DNA of 64,000 nt. Origin: Comamonas testosteroni TK102 (GTDB taxonomy: Bacteria; Pseudomonadota; Gammaproteobacteria; Burkholderiales; Burkholderiaceae_C). The translations under genes and the position numbers were made by a program. The notes beneath the pieces are model-generated. The model was not told where the DNA came from, did no database searches, and saw only the letters and a program-made list of their open reading frames with translations. The DNA is taken from the NCBI RefSeq assembly GCF_000739375.1, contig NZ_CP006704.1, positions 2,728,001-2,792,000 of the forward strand. The letters are read 5' to 3'. Positions 25,048 to 33,514 of the stretch are shown here, piece by piece (position 1 is the first letter of the stretch; each line of letters opens with the position of its first letter).

Positions 25048-25497
25048 TTAGCTTGAGCAGGCCGTGCTGCTGTTGATGTCCTGGCGCATGACTTCCCGGG
25101 GCAGCGTGCTCGAGAAGCCGGGCATGGGGATGGCCGTTTGCAGGCCCTGACCCACGATGGGTGAAATCCACTGAAATTTCAGTCCCGTGATCGCCACGGT
25201 CACACTTTGGCAGCTTGCCGCAGTGCAGCCGGAAGGGGCCCAGCTGACATTGACGGTGCTCACCTGGGGAAGCAGGGCCTGCATGCGCGCAAGCACCTTG
25301 GCCTGCTGGGCGGTGTCGTCGCAGACTGCGGCATAGCGTGCCCCTGCGCGCGCGGCTTCGTTGGCCGCCACCCAGGTGAACAGCATGCGGCTGAAATCCA
25401 CGATGCCGAACAGAAACATCAGGAAGACCAGCAGCGCCAGGGCAAACTCGACGATGGTTGCTCCGCGCTCGGAGCGGGAGTGACGTGGCGTTTTCAT
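25048..25497 (-). CDS. TadE-like minor pilin
   Basis: 149 residues. TadE-type N-terminus: basic leader ERGATIVEFALALLVFLMFLFGIVDFSR, with a conserved Glu five residues after the likely prepilin-peptidase site, then a periplasmic domain with three cysteines. Minor pseudopilin of the Tad pilus. It overlaps the previous TadE-like gene by four bases. Confidence 0.87.
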   Translation of the reverse strand: MKTPRHSRSERGATIVEFALALLVFLMFLFGIVDFSRMLFTWVAANEAARAGARYAAVCDDTAQQAKVLARMQALLPQVSTVNVSWAPSGCTAASCQSVTVAITGLKFQWISPIVGQGLQTAIPMPGFSSTLPREVMRQDINSSTACSS

Positions 25498-25937
25498 GTC
25501 TGTGTCCTCATCGTGGCGGCGATATTGCTCAGCGTCAGGCCGCCGTTGGCATCGCCCAGTCGCAGGCCGAAGACGCTGGCGGTCATGGAGCGGAAGCGGT
25601 AGCCGGTGACGGTCACGGTGACGGTGTTGATCAGCGGATAGCTTCCGCTGGTCTGCCAGGAGCAGCTCACGGCTGCGGTGTTCAGACCGGGGGCCAGAGG
25701 GGTGCTGCCTGCCGTGGTCTGGCCGTACACGACCAGATTCTGGGCCTGGCTGCAGCCGGTGTTGGGCAGCTGCACCGAGAGATAGCGCACCGCATCGCGC
25801 ACTGACTTGGCGACCGTGTTGTATTCGTAGAGCGCACGGCCGAATTCGGCGACCAGCATGCTCAGCAGCAGCAGAAAGGGCAGGATCAGAGCCAGTTCCA
25901 CCAGCTCCACTCCGCGTTGCCTATGGTGCTTGGGCAT
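25494..25937 (-). CDS. TadE-like minor pilin (second copy)
   Basis: 147 residues. Leader RQRGVELVELALILPFLLLLSMLVAEFGRALYEYNTVAK is the TadE signature with Glu near the processing site, followed by a periplasmic part with two cysteines. Start at 25937 chosen because GAGGTGA sits five bases upstream. The tandem TadE-like pair plus the TadG-like protein gives three pseudopilins. Confidence 0.86.
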   Translation of the reverse strand: MPKHHRQRGVELVELALILPFLLLLSMLVAEFGRALYEYNTVAKSVRDAVRYLSVQLPNTGCSQAQNLVVYGQTTAGSTPLAPGLNTAAVSCSWQTSGSYPLINTVTVTVTGYRFRSMTASVFGLRLGDANGGLTLSNIAATMRTQT

Positions 25938-25942
25938 GGTGT

Positions 25943-27202
25943 TCACCTCACGAGGACGGGAACCAGCGGGCCGGCCGAGCCGCCCGCGAGTCCGCTGGTG
26001 GTGCAGGGGCTGCCAGTGGCGCTGGCATTGCCCAGGTATTCGAGCTTGACGTCATCGACCGGAATCTTCATGGGCTCGAGCATGAGCATGCAGGCGAAAT
26101 CGACCACCTTGCGGCTGGTGTTGACGATGGGCACCGTCACGATGCGGCGGTCCGCGCCATAGGCCTTGTGCTGGGCCGAGGTGGCGACCGAGGAAAAGCC
26201 GCCACCCTGCTGTCCGCACTGCGACGGGTTGTTGCCGCAGGGCGTGAACGCCAGGCGCTGGGCGAGAAAATTGGGTGTGCTGCCCGAGCTGCCGTTGTAG
26301 GCGCTGCGACCGGCGCTCCAGGTGCTGGTGTCGTAGATATAGCCGGTGTAGTCGGGCCGGCCCACGCTGGGTCCGCTGGAGTTCTTGTAGATGCCGAACC
26401 GGTAGTTCCAGATTTCGACGATGGAAGCCTGAACGCCGGGCGTGCCCAGGGTGTCGCCCAGCTTGCTGCCGCAATGGCCGTTGAGCTCGTCTGCGGTCTC
26501 GGAGGCGCTATTGGATCCGTCCAGATTGGCCCAGCCGAAGGTGCTGCCCCCGTTGGACTTGGCCAGCAGGGTGAGCCAGTCTCCCACTGTGTAGCCATAG
26601 TCGGGCCTGGTTGCTCCAGGCGTTTTGGCCTGCAGTGCCACGGGAATCGGGCAGGCGCTTTGCGCGCTGGCCCGCGTGGCCACTGCATAGGCGCCCACAT
26701 TGCCGGTGGCCGGAAAGCTGGCGCTGTTGCCGGAAAAGGCCCCCAGGGCCTTCAGCAGCCACATGCCGATATTGGATTGGGTGTGCGTGCACTGCGAATA
26801 GACGGCAGCAGTCGCGCTGGTGGTGCTCAGGTAGCTGGCGTCGCGAAAGCTGATATCGGCGGCGGTGATCTGGCCCTGACCGCTCCAGTTGGCCGACTGC
26901 AGGTTCACTCCGTTGAGATTGCCGGCAGCAGCACCGGCGCTCACGGCGCGGCTGATGGCATCCGGCTGCTTGTTGAGTTCGCGCGCTGCGGCCAGCGCGC
27001 AGCTGTCAAGTGCCGTCTGCAGCTCTGTCCTGACGATGAACAGGCGCCCGAAATCCAGCGCGATGCCCATGAATCCCAGCAGCAGCAAAAGAGCCAGTGC
27101 TGCCGTGACGATGATGGCGCCATGCTGCTGATGCCGTGAATGGCGCCGGCTGCGGCTTCCGGCAGGCCGCACCAGGGTTGGGGCAAGAATGCGGGTGCTC
27201 AT
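25943..27202 (-). CDS. TadG-like pilus assembly protein
   Basis: 419 residues. N-terminal TadE/TadG-like transmembrane leader (HGAIIVTAALALLLLLGFMGIALDFGRL, about 28-55), followed by ELQTALDSCALAAARELN, the conserved start of TadG proteins, then a long periplasmic region rich in Gly, Ser and Asn with several Cys pairs. There is no obvious von Willebrand A MIDAS motif, so it is a TadG-like rather than a vWA-type TadG. Confidence 0.83.
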   Translation of the reverse strand: MSTRILAPTLVRPAGSRSRRHSRHQQHGAIIVTAALALLLLLGFMGIALDFGRLFIVRTELQTALDSCALAAARELNKQPDAISRAVSAGAAAGNLNGVNLQSANWSGQGQITAADISFRDASYLSTTSATAAVYSQCTHTQSNIGMWLLKALGAFSGNSASFPATGNVGAYAVATRASAQSACPIPVALQAKTPGATRPDYGYTVGDWLTLLAKSNGGSTFGWANLDGSNSASETADELNGHCGSKLGDTLGTPGVQASIVEIWNYRFGIYKNSSGPSVGRPDYTGYIYDTSTWSAGRSAYNGSSGSTPNFLAQRLAFTPCGNNPSQCGQQGGGFSSVATSAQHKAYGADRRIVTVPIVNTSRKVVDFACMLMLEPMKIPVDDVKLEYLGNASATGSPCTTSGLAGGSAGPLVPVLVR

Positions 27203-27300
27203 GATGGACTCTCATAGGGCGGCAGAACCGGTGAATGATTGCGGGTCAGAGGCGGTCGGCACGGCAGCAGGACTGCTGCGCCGACCCCTTTGACACGCTC

Positions 27301-27498
27301 CTAGGTGCAGGTGCCCGTCAGGCAGTTTGTGACCCGTGTGATGAAGTCAGCAAACTGGCCGCCGGCCAGGCTCTGAATTGCCAGTACCAGTGCGATGGAC
27401 ACCACGGCAATGATCAGCGCGTACTCGACGACCTGCGCACCTTCATCGTCCCTGAGCAAGTGCTTCAGACGCAGGCCTGATTGGGTGATGGAGTACAT
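27301..27498 (-). CDS. flp: Flp-type IVb pilin (copy 2)
   Basis: 65 residues. Short basic leader ending RDDEG, then AQVVEYALIIAVVSIALV, the Flp pilin signature with prepilin-peptidase cleavage after Gly and an EY pair in the mature N-terminus, and a short tail with two Cys (TNCLTGTC). Major subunit of the adhesive Flp pilus. Its processing region is identical to the neighbouring paralogue. Confidence 0.93.
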   Translation of the reverse strand: MYSITQSGLRLKHLLRDDEGAQVVEYALIIAVVSIALVLAIQSLAGGQFADFITRVTNCLTGTCT

Positions 27499-27544
27499 GG
27501 CGTTCTCCTGTAAAGGTGTATGTCCGGGACAGCCTGGAGCCGGC

Positions 27545-27754
27545 TCAAGAGCAGGTCGCGGTTGTCAGGCAGTTCGTGACGCGGGTGATGAAGGAGCTGA
27601 AGCCGCCACCGGAGGAGGTCAGAGCCTTGAGCGCGACGACCAGCGCGATGGAGACCACGGCAATGATCAGTGCGTACTCGACGACTTGCGCACCTTCATC
27701 GTCACGGGCAAAAGACAGCAGGGAATGGCCAAATTGTTGAGCGATATGGGACAT
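27545..27754 (-). CDS. flp: Flp-type IVb pilin (copy 1)
   Basis: 69 residues. Same RDDEG cleavage site and AQVVEYALIIAVVSIALV helix as the next gene, with a glycine-rich insertion (SSGGGF) and a C-terminal TNCLTTATC with two Cys. The two copies differ in leader and tail, suggesting a tandem duplication that diverged. Confidence 0.93.
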   Translation of the reverse strand: MSHIAQQFGHSLLSFARDDEGAQVVEYALIIAVVSIALVVALKALTSSGGGFSSFITRVTNCLTTATCS

Positions 27755-27892
27755 GATGAACCTCAGAGTGTTGATGGATTGAAGACAGTTTCGAAAGGTC
27801 GGCGGCTGTGCCGAGGGCTGGCGTGCAAGGCCGGTGTGCGATCGGTGCTCCTTTCGGAATCAATTGGTTGGATGGTGAAAACCGGTGGCTGC

Positions 27893-28210
27893 TCAGGGCG
27901 TGCCGCCGCTGCTGCCGGAGTTGTTGCTGGTCAGCGAGCCGCCGATGTTGATGACGTTGACGGCCTGAGGCGGGCTCTTGTAGCTCTGCTCGTACCGCTC
28001 CATGCTGTGGCGGGTGGCGCGACCGTCCATGCCGGTGGCGCCGTCCACGCCGACTCCGGCCGTCTTGCCCGCTTGCGGGTCTATGGTCATCTGCAGGCGG
28101 GCATTTCGTACGGCTTCGCCAAAGCGGGCGTCGTAGTGCGGGGTTGTGCTGCTGCAGCCCGCCAGCAGGGCGGCGAGGGCCACGGGAAATAGGATGCTGC
28201 GTTCGGTCAT
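27893..28210 (-). CDS. Small Tad-locus lipoprotein
   Basis: 105 residues. Type II signal peptide with lipobox LLAGC (Cys about residue 19). The mature part begins SSTTPHYDARFGEAVRNARLQMTIDP, a pattern seen in small lipoproteins that follow the Tad secretin, and ends Gly/Ser/Asn-rich. It may be a pilotin-like partner of the secretin; this is inferred from position. Located 14 bp after the secretin gene. Confidence 0.75.
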   Translation of the reverse strand: MTERSILFPVALAALLAGCSSTTPHYDARFGEAVRNARLQMTIDPQAGKTAGVGVDGATGMDGRATRHSMERYEQSYKSPPQAVNVINIGGSLTSNNSGSSGGTP

Positions 28211-28224
28211 GGCTTGCCTCCGGT

Positions 28225-29820
28225 TCAGGTGGGCGGATTCAGGGGAGCGGGACGGTCGACCGAGGGCCCGGCCGGTGCCTGTGGTTGCAGCTCCTGGGGT
28301 GCTGCGGTTGGTGCCGGCATCGGTGTCGCTGCGCCGGGCGGCATGGCAGGTGCGGGCGCCGTCTTCTCTGCGGGCGCGGGCTTGGAGCTTTCCAGTGCGC
28401 CGTTCAGATAGACCTCGGCGCGTGAAGGCACCACATGGTTGTCGGTGGGCACCCTGGGGGCTTCGGCCAGAGCCTGTACCAGGCGCGGCGTGATGACGAA
28501 CATCAGCTCGGTCTGATCGGTCTGGAACTCGGTGCTGCGGGCCAGGGCGCCGAGAACCGGTATCTCTCCCAGTCCCGGAAAGCGCTTGATGGCTTCGGTG
28601 ATATTGTTTTTGATGAGGCCGGCAATGACCAGGCTTTGTCCGTCATTGAGCTGCACCGTGGTGTCCGCGCGCCTTACCGTCAGGGATGGGATCACGGAGG
28701 TGACGCCATTGATGGAGGTGAAGGGCGAGCCGGTCTGCGACAGATCCGAGACCTCGGACACCAGCTTGAGGTTGACGCGCGAGTTGCCGAGCACGGTCGG
28801 TGTGAACTTGACGCCGATGCCGAACTCCTTTTCTTCCAGCGTCATGACCGGTACACCGTTGGTATTGGTCTGTGCCACAGGAATGAAGATCTTGCCGCCC
28901 GAGAGAAAGCTGGCCTGCTGGCCGCTGATGGCCATGATGTTGGGCTCGGCCAGGATGCGCACCAGGCCGTCATCCTTCTGTCCATCGATGCTGATCGAGC
29001 CCCTGCCCAGGCGCATGGCGTTGAGCAGGCCGCCGCCGCCGCTCAGGAAGTTGGAGAGGACGGTGTAGCTGTTCTGGCCGTTGCTGGTGACACGCTGGCC
29101 GCTGAGGCTGGAGCCCAGCTTGTCGAGCAAGGTCTTGCTGATTTCGGCAATCTTGACTTCCAGCATCACCTGGTGAGGCGAGGTGGTGCGCAGCAGGTTG
29201 ACGATCTTCTTGCTGTCGCTGTAGGCGCCGGCCAGCGTCACCACATCGTCCAGGCGCAGCGGATTGCTGATCTCTCCGCTCAGGACCAGGGCATTGTCGG
29301 CACCCTGGACGCGGATGCTGCGCTCCTCTGGCATGAGCTCGCTGAGCTTGGCCTGCAGCGGGCCCGGGTCCATGGTGACGATCACGTCCTTGATGAAGCA
29401 GGCGCCCTGGGCGTTTTGCAGGATGACGTTCATGGAGCCGGACTTGCGTCCGCGAAAGAACAGGTCCCTGGGGCTGAGCAACTGCACTTCGATATCGCCC
29501 ATGCCGTTCTGTACCTGCATCTGCGGCTGTCCGTTGGCGGCTGCCTGGCCGGCTCCCGGCGTCTGACCGCTGACCAGGATGCGCGCCATCGGCGAGTTCA
29601 GCGGAATGACCACCGATTTACCCAGTGTGACCGTGGTCGGGTCTTCTGTGTGAATGGCCGTGCAGTTCCTGGCGGGCAGGGTGGTGCGAGGAGCTGCGGG
29701 AGCGGGAGCGGCCGCGGCCGCAGGGCCGGGCTGGGCAGCTGTGCCCGCAGACTGGGCCAGCACAGGTGCTGAGCTGGCGAGCAGCATGCTAGCTGCTATA
29801 TATAAGTGATGGTGTTGCAC
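28225..29820 (-). CDS. rcpA: Tad pilus outer-membrane secretin RcpA/CpaC
   Basis: 531 residues. Signal peptide (about 1-22), Ala/Pro-rich spacer, BON/N-domain region (about 150-260, with IRVQGADNALVLSGEI) and a C-terminal secretin domain (about 260-470, with VPVMTLEEKEFGIGVKFTPTV and a GLGEIPVLGALARS closing motif), then a Pro/Ala-rich tail. Forms the outer-membrane channel through which the Flp pilus passes. Confidence 0.93.
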   Translation of the reverse strand: MQHHHLYIAASMLLASSAPVLAQSAGTAAQPGPAAAAAPAPAAPRTTLPARNCTAIHTEDPTTVTLGKSVVIPLNSPMARILVSGQTPGAGQAAANGQPQMQVQNGMGDIEVQLLSPRDLFFRGRKSGSMNVILQNAQGACFIKDVIVTMDPGPLQAKLSELMPEERSIRVQGADNALVLSGEISNPLRLDDVVTLAGAYSDSKKIVNLLRTTSPHQVMLEVKIAEISKTLLDKLGSSLSGQRVTSNGQNSYTVLSNFLSGGGGLLNAMRLGRGSISIDGQKDDGLVRILAEPNIMAISGQQASFLSGGKIFIPVAQTNTNGVPVMTLEEKEFGIGVKFTPTVLGNSRVNLKLVSEVSDLSQTGSPFTSINGVTSVIPSLTVRRADTTVQLNDGQSLVIAGLIKNNITEAIKRFPGLGEIPVLGALARSTEFQTDQTELMFVITPRLVQALAEAPRVPTDNHVVPSRAEVYLNGALESSKPAPAEKTAPAPAMPPGAATPMPAPTAAPQELQPQAPAGPSVDRPAPLNPPT

Positions 29821-29853
29821 GGCCGACCTCTCTGAGTGGTTGCGGGTAGAAGA

Positions 29854-30699
29854 TCAGAAGCAGTTGAGAGTTCGAGCGCCGCCCTGGATCACTTCGACAC
29901 AGGTGGCTGTCGAAGCCTGGGGTGCGGGCCTGGCTCGCTGCATCACGGGTTTGGCAGGTGCTGCGACCTTGACCGGGACTGGCACTGGCTCAGGTGTTCC
30001 AAACAGCTGGTGCTTGGTGATGCCGACGGTGCTGGTCGGGTCCTTGTCGATCTGGTTGCGCAGCACCAGTGAAAGATTGCCCACGCTGCGTGCAAGATCG
30101 AGCTTCTCGGCATCTCCGGGGCTCAGCTCGAGGGTGACGGCGCTCACCACCTTGGGTTTGGTTTCGTCGCGGTCGGCTTCCTGGGCCACAGCCAGGACCA
30201 GTACGTTTTCAAGTACGGTCTTGCTGATCTGGCGCGAATCCTCCATCTTGCCGGCCTGCTCCTGCTGGGCATTGACCACCACGTCCACGTAGTTGCCGGG
30301 CAGGGCGAAGCCCGCCACACCGACCACATCGTTGACGCGCACCGTCATGGCCCGCTTGCCCGGAGCGATGACGGCTGCCAGTCCGCCCTTGGTGCCGACC
30401 GGGGCCAGCTTGCCTTCGAGCACGGCCTCGCCGCGCAGCACGCCGACCTTGACCACGCGGTCCTGCAACTGCTGCATGTCATGGAAAGCGCCATCGGGTA
30501 TGGAGCCCCGCGGCCAGTCCACGGTGTTCAGCATGTTTGGCAAGATCTTGCCGCCCAGCGGGATGTCGGTGGCAGCAACGACCACTTTGTCGGCGTCCAG
30601 GCTGCCGCGCTGGGCGACCCAGTTGGCGGCGTAGACTGCAGCCGCCAGGCTGGCCAGTACGGCGAGGACAAACAGACCCAAAGCTTTGAGGTTTTTCAT
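29854..30699 (-). CDS. rcpC: Tad pilus assembly protein RcpC/CpaB
   Basis: 281 residues. N-terminal membrane anchor (about 8-26), SAF domain (about 40-105, VVVAATDIPLGGKILPNML) and an RcpC-type domain (about 110-225), then a Pro-rich tail. Periplasmic partner of the secretin. First or second gene of the tad operon, 33 bp upstream of the secretin. Confidence 0.92.
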   Translation of the reverse strand: MKNLKALGLFVLAVLASLAAAVYAANWVAQRGSLDADKVVVAATDIPLGGKILPNMLNTVDWPRGSIPDGAFHDMQQLQDRVVKVGVLRGEAVLEGKLAPVGTKGGLAAVIAPGKRAMTVRVNDVVGVAGFALPGNYVDVVVNAQQEQAGKMEDSRQISKTVLENVLVLAVAQEADRDETKPKVVSAVTLELSPGDAEKLDLARSVGNLSLVLRNQIDKDPTSTVGITKHQLFGTPEPVPVPVKVAAPAKPVMQRARPAPQASTATCVEVIQGGARTLNCF

Positions 30700-30731
30700 G
30701 GGAGGCTCCCGCTATGCCGTGATGTAAGTGA

Positions 30732-31322
30732 CTAGACCCAGGTGAACTGCCGAGCGACCAGGAACGCCAGGGTTCCCAGGGCGATGCTGACGCCGTAGGG
30801 CAGCTTGCCTACCGAATGCGCCGAGCTGGAGCGGGCATCGGGAGCGATCCCTGCCGCGACATTGATGTAGAGCAGCTGGACGGCCTCGGCTGAGTTGCGC
30901 AGCAGCTTGCCGGCCATGCGGTGCCAGAGTGCGTAGCCGATGGCTGCCACACCGCCGGTGATGAAGACAAAGATCACGGCCTGCCAGGTGGCTTCGGGTC
31001 CGATGAAGCTGCCGACCATGGCCATCAGCTTGACGTCGCCGCCGCCCATGGCATGCAGCAGATACAGCGGCAGCATCAAGACCAGACCCAGTGCCATGCC
31101 ACCCAGCGCCCAGAAAAAGCCGCCGCCATGGGGGTGGGGGGCCAGCAGGCCATAGAGCAGGGCCAGGGCGATGCCGCCGAAAGTCAGTCGATTGGGGATG
31201 CGCCGTGTGCGCAGGTCGCTGATGCTGGCAGCCAGCAGGAGCATCAACAGCATCAGCGAGCGCGGCTCGGTGAACAGGCCAGCCATCAGCTCGGAGGCTG
31301 CGCTGAGTTCGGAAGAGGTCAT
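30732..31322 (-). CDS. tadV: Prepilin peptidase TadV/CpaA
   Basis: 196 residues with about five membrane helices. Type IV prepilin peptidase family: catalytic Asp pair in SDLRTRRIPNRLTF (about residue 37) and in the GGGDVKLMA motif (about residue 95). It processes the Flp pilins and TadE-like pseudopilins encoded downstream. The ATG at 31322 has GGAG seven bases upstream. This is the first gene of the leftward tad operon, so the operon promoter must lie in the AT-rich stretch beyond it. Confidence 0.92.
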   Translation of the reverse strand: MTSSELSAASELMAGLFTEPRSLMLLMLLLAASISDLRTRRIPNRLTFGGIALALLYGLLAPHPHGGGFFWALGGMALGLVLMLPLYLLHAMGGGDVKLMAMVGSFIGPEATWQAVIFVFITGGVAAIGYALWHRMAGKLLRNSAEAVQLLYINVAAGIAPDARSSSAHSVGKLPYGVSIALGTLAFLVARQFTWV

Positions 31323-32188
31323 GGTCAATCTCCAGTTCTGTGTTCAGCGAATCCTGTCGAGGCCTCAGATGTCACGCTGGCTGCTGCTGCGTTCAGGTCA
31401 TCTGGCGGGTGCCGGCATGATTCGGGCGATCTGTGACTAAATACAATTTTTCTATCAACTTCATTCTTTTGTTTAATTTTGTGGAAATGCTATTCCTATA
31501 GAAAACGTTTATCAATATTTATGCTCGTAAGAATTTGCCTAATCTGCATGAGGTGCAAATGTGACGCGGTTGTAGGTTGCGTAAGCAATGGTCTCAGCGC
31601 TTGCTGACGCAGTCCGGCCATGGCCGGTACCGGATACAGAGGGCGATCGCAGGCCTTGCCTGGAGCCCGCGCGCAGCGGGGCCAGGGAGGCGACAGGGGC
31701 GCTGACGCGGTTTTGAAGGGAGGCTGGGCCCGGAGGGGGCAGGGAGGGGGCCCGGGCCGGCCCGGCAAGCGCTGAAATGCACTCCGGGAGTTACCCATGT
31801 TTCGAGGGCGGGAGGCCCGCTGCTGAATGGCAAGGCAGGCGCGGGGCGTCGCCATCACGGCCCGGGGCCAGGTCGAGGCGGGACTGAGTAGCCACTTCGA
31901 GTGATGAGACCGAGGTAGTCCTCGGCAAGCCGCAGCCGGGCTGGAGGCTGGCGTTTCCTCCCGGCTTGCCGGCGGCGGTCCTGGCGACGGTCTGCTGCGA
32001 GCGTTGACCCTGCCGTCAGGCAACGCCGGCTGTGCGCATGCGCCGGGAATGTGATGCTATATAAAATATAGCTGTTAGCGCTTTGAAGGAATGAATTTCA
32101 TGGTTGAAATAGTTTGATTTTCATACCAGCAATGCGATATAAGCTTCTACTTTGATAGCGGTCCGAGGAGGGAAACACTGGCGCAGCT
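31323..32188. other. Long gene-free region beyond the tad operon with AT-rich and GC-rich blocks
   Basis: About 870 bp without a credible gene. Near the tad operon (about 31430-31560) it is strikingly AT-rich for this genome and probably carries the tad promoter. From about 31600 to 32045 it is very GC-rich with dense inverted repeats and a G-tract run at 31735-31756 (five, three, five and three G separated by short spacers) able to form a quadruplex. At 32060-32150 it is AT-rich again, with an AGCTGTTAGCGCTT repeat arm. Confidence 0.65.
31860..32045. ncRNA. Candidate structured RNA or multi-hairpin DNA element
   Basis: Consecutive perfect stems: CCGAGG/CCTCGG (31910-31915 with 31920-31925), then GGCAAGCCG/CGGCTTGCC (31924-31932 with 31962-31970) enclosing GGAGG/CCTCC (31943-31947 with 31957-31961). 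They lie between genes and do not look coding. I compared by eye with RNase P RNA, tmRNA, 6S and the common riboswitches and found no match. Strand unknown. A low-confidence suggestion only. Confidence 0.3.
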
Positions 32189-33382
32189 TCAGGCCTTTGC
32201 CCTGCGCTGGCTGTGCAGGCCCAGCAGCACCAGCACGACGGCCACCAGGGGCAGCATGCCGATATTGATGCCGTTCCAGCCGGCGCTGTGCAGCAGCTGC
32301 CCTGATCCGAAGGAGGCCACGGCCACCGTGCCGAAGACCAGGAAGTCGTTGAGTGCCTGTACCTTGGCGCGCTCCGAGGGGCGGTAGCACTCGGTCAGCA
32401 GCGCGGTGGCGCCGATGAAGCCGAAGTTCCAGCCCACGCCCAGCAAAATCAGCGAGCCCCAGAAGTGGAAGATGTCCAGGCCCATCAAGGCCAGCACGCC
32501 GGCCGCGCCTATCATCAGCAGGCCCAGGGCGGTCACGGGCTGCTTGCCATAACGCGCAATCAGCTTGCCGGTAAAGAAGCTGGGCACGAACATGGCCAGA
32601 ACATGCCATTGGATGCCCATGGCGGCTTCCCCCACGCTGTGGCCGCAGACCACCATGGCCATGGGCGCAGCGGTCATCAGGAACGCCATCAATCCGTAGC
32701 TGACCACACCGGCCGCGCAGGCCACGACGAACTGGGGCGTGCGGGCAATCTCGCCCAGAGGCCTGGCGTCGCCGACCACAGCCTTCTTGCTCTGAGGCGG
32801 CGGCAGACGCAGGCCCATGAGCAGAGGCAGGGCCAGCAGGGCCAGCGCCGCCTGACTGTAGAAGCTGCCGGCAAACGGCGTGGCCGGCAGGGCATCGCGT
32901 GTCCAGATCACCACCTGCGGGCCGATGATGGCGGCAATCAGGCCGCCGATCATCACGCGCGAAATGGCCTTGGCCTGCTGCGCGGGCTCGCTCACCATAT
33001 CGGTGGCGGCGAAGCGGTAGCTCTGCACGCAGGCCGCATAGAAGCCGGCCAGCGCAGTGCCGATGCAGAAGGTGACGAAGTCGCTGTGTGCAATGCCCTG
33101 TGCGGCGACCACGCCGGAGATCACGCCCAGAACGGCTCCCAGCACATAGGCCGCGCGGCGGCCCATGCGGTTCATGATCCAGGCGGCCGGCAGGGTGGAG
33201 AGCGCCAGGCCGAGCTGGTAGATGCTGACCGGCAGGGTGGAGGCCGCAGGGTTGGACGACAGCTGCTGCCCGACCAGGCCGCCCAGTGAGATGATGATGG
33301 GCGGAGAGGCTCCCCCCAGGGATTGGGCTGCGACCAGCAGGCCCATGTTGCGGCTTTGTTGTGTGTTGTTGTCTGATTGCAT
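32189..33382 (-). CDS. Major facilitator superfamily transporter
   Basis: 397 residues, twelve predicted membrane helices. MFS motif A analogue MNRMGRRAAYVLG after helix 2; a longer central loop follows helix 6 (LPPPQSKKAVVGDARP). Substrate not deducible; the general look is of an uncharacterised YbjJ/permease-like MFS group. Start uncertain: I chose the ATG at 33382 just before the first helix; a start at 33439 is possible and no ribosome site decides. Divergent from the secreted-protein gene at 33515. Confidence 0.85.
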   Translation of the reverse strand: MQSDNNTQQSRNMGLLVAAQSLGGASPPIIISLGGLVGQQLSSNPAASTLPVSIYQLGLALSTLPAAWIMNRMGRRAAYVLGAVLGVISGVVAAQGIAHSDFVTFCIGTALAGFYAACVQSYRFAATDMVSEPAQQAKAISRVMIGGLIAAIIGPQVVIWTRDALPATPFAGSFYSQAALALLALPLLMGLRLPPPQSKKAVVGDARPLGEIARTPQFVVACAAGVVSYGLMAFLMTAAPMAMVVCGHSVGEAAMGIQWHVLAMFVPSFFTGKLIARYGKQPVTALGLLMIGAAGVLALMGLDIFHFWGSLILLGVGWNFGFIGATALLTECYRPSERAKVQALNDFLVFGTVAVASFGSGQLLHSAGWNGINIGMLPLVAVVLVLLGLHSQRRAKA

Positions 33383-33514
33383 AAATCGCTTTGCCTGCCC
33401 ATGCTTGTGCGCAGATTTGTCACATCTTGCAGTATTCATATTGGCCGCACATTAAAGGGTTTGCTGCGGCATGATGCAGATACGAGCCTGGTGATCGAAG
33501 TGAATGGAAGTGAT

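Noticed and set aside
31496..32023. 175-codon minus-strand open frame in the gene-free region by the tad operon
   Set aside because: Pro/Arg/Ser-rich with no fold-like pattern; it spans the palindromic block and has no convincing ribosome site.
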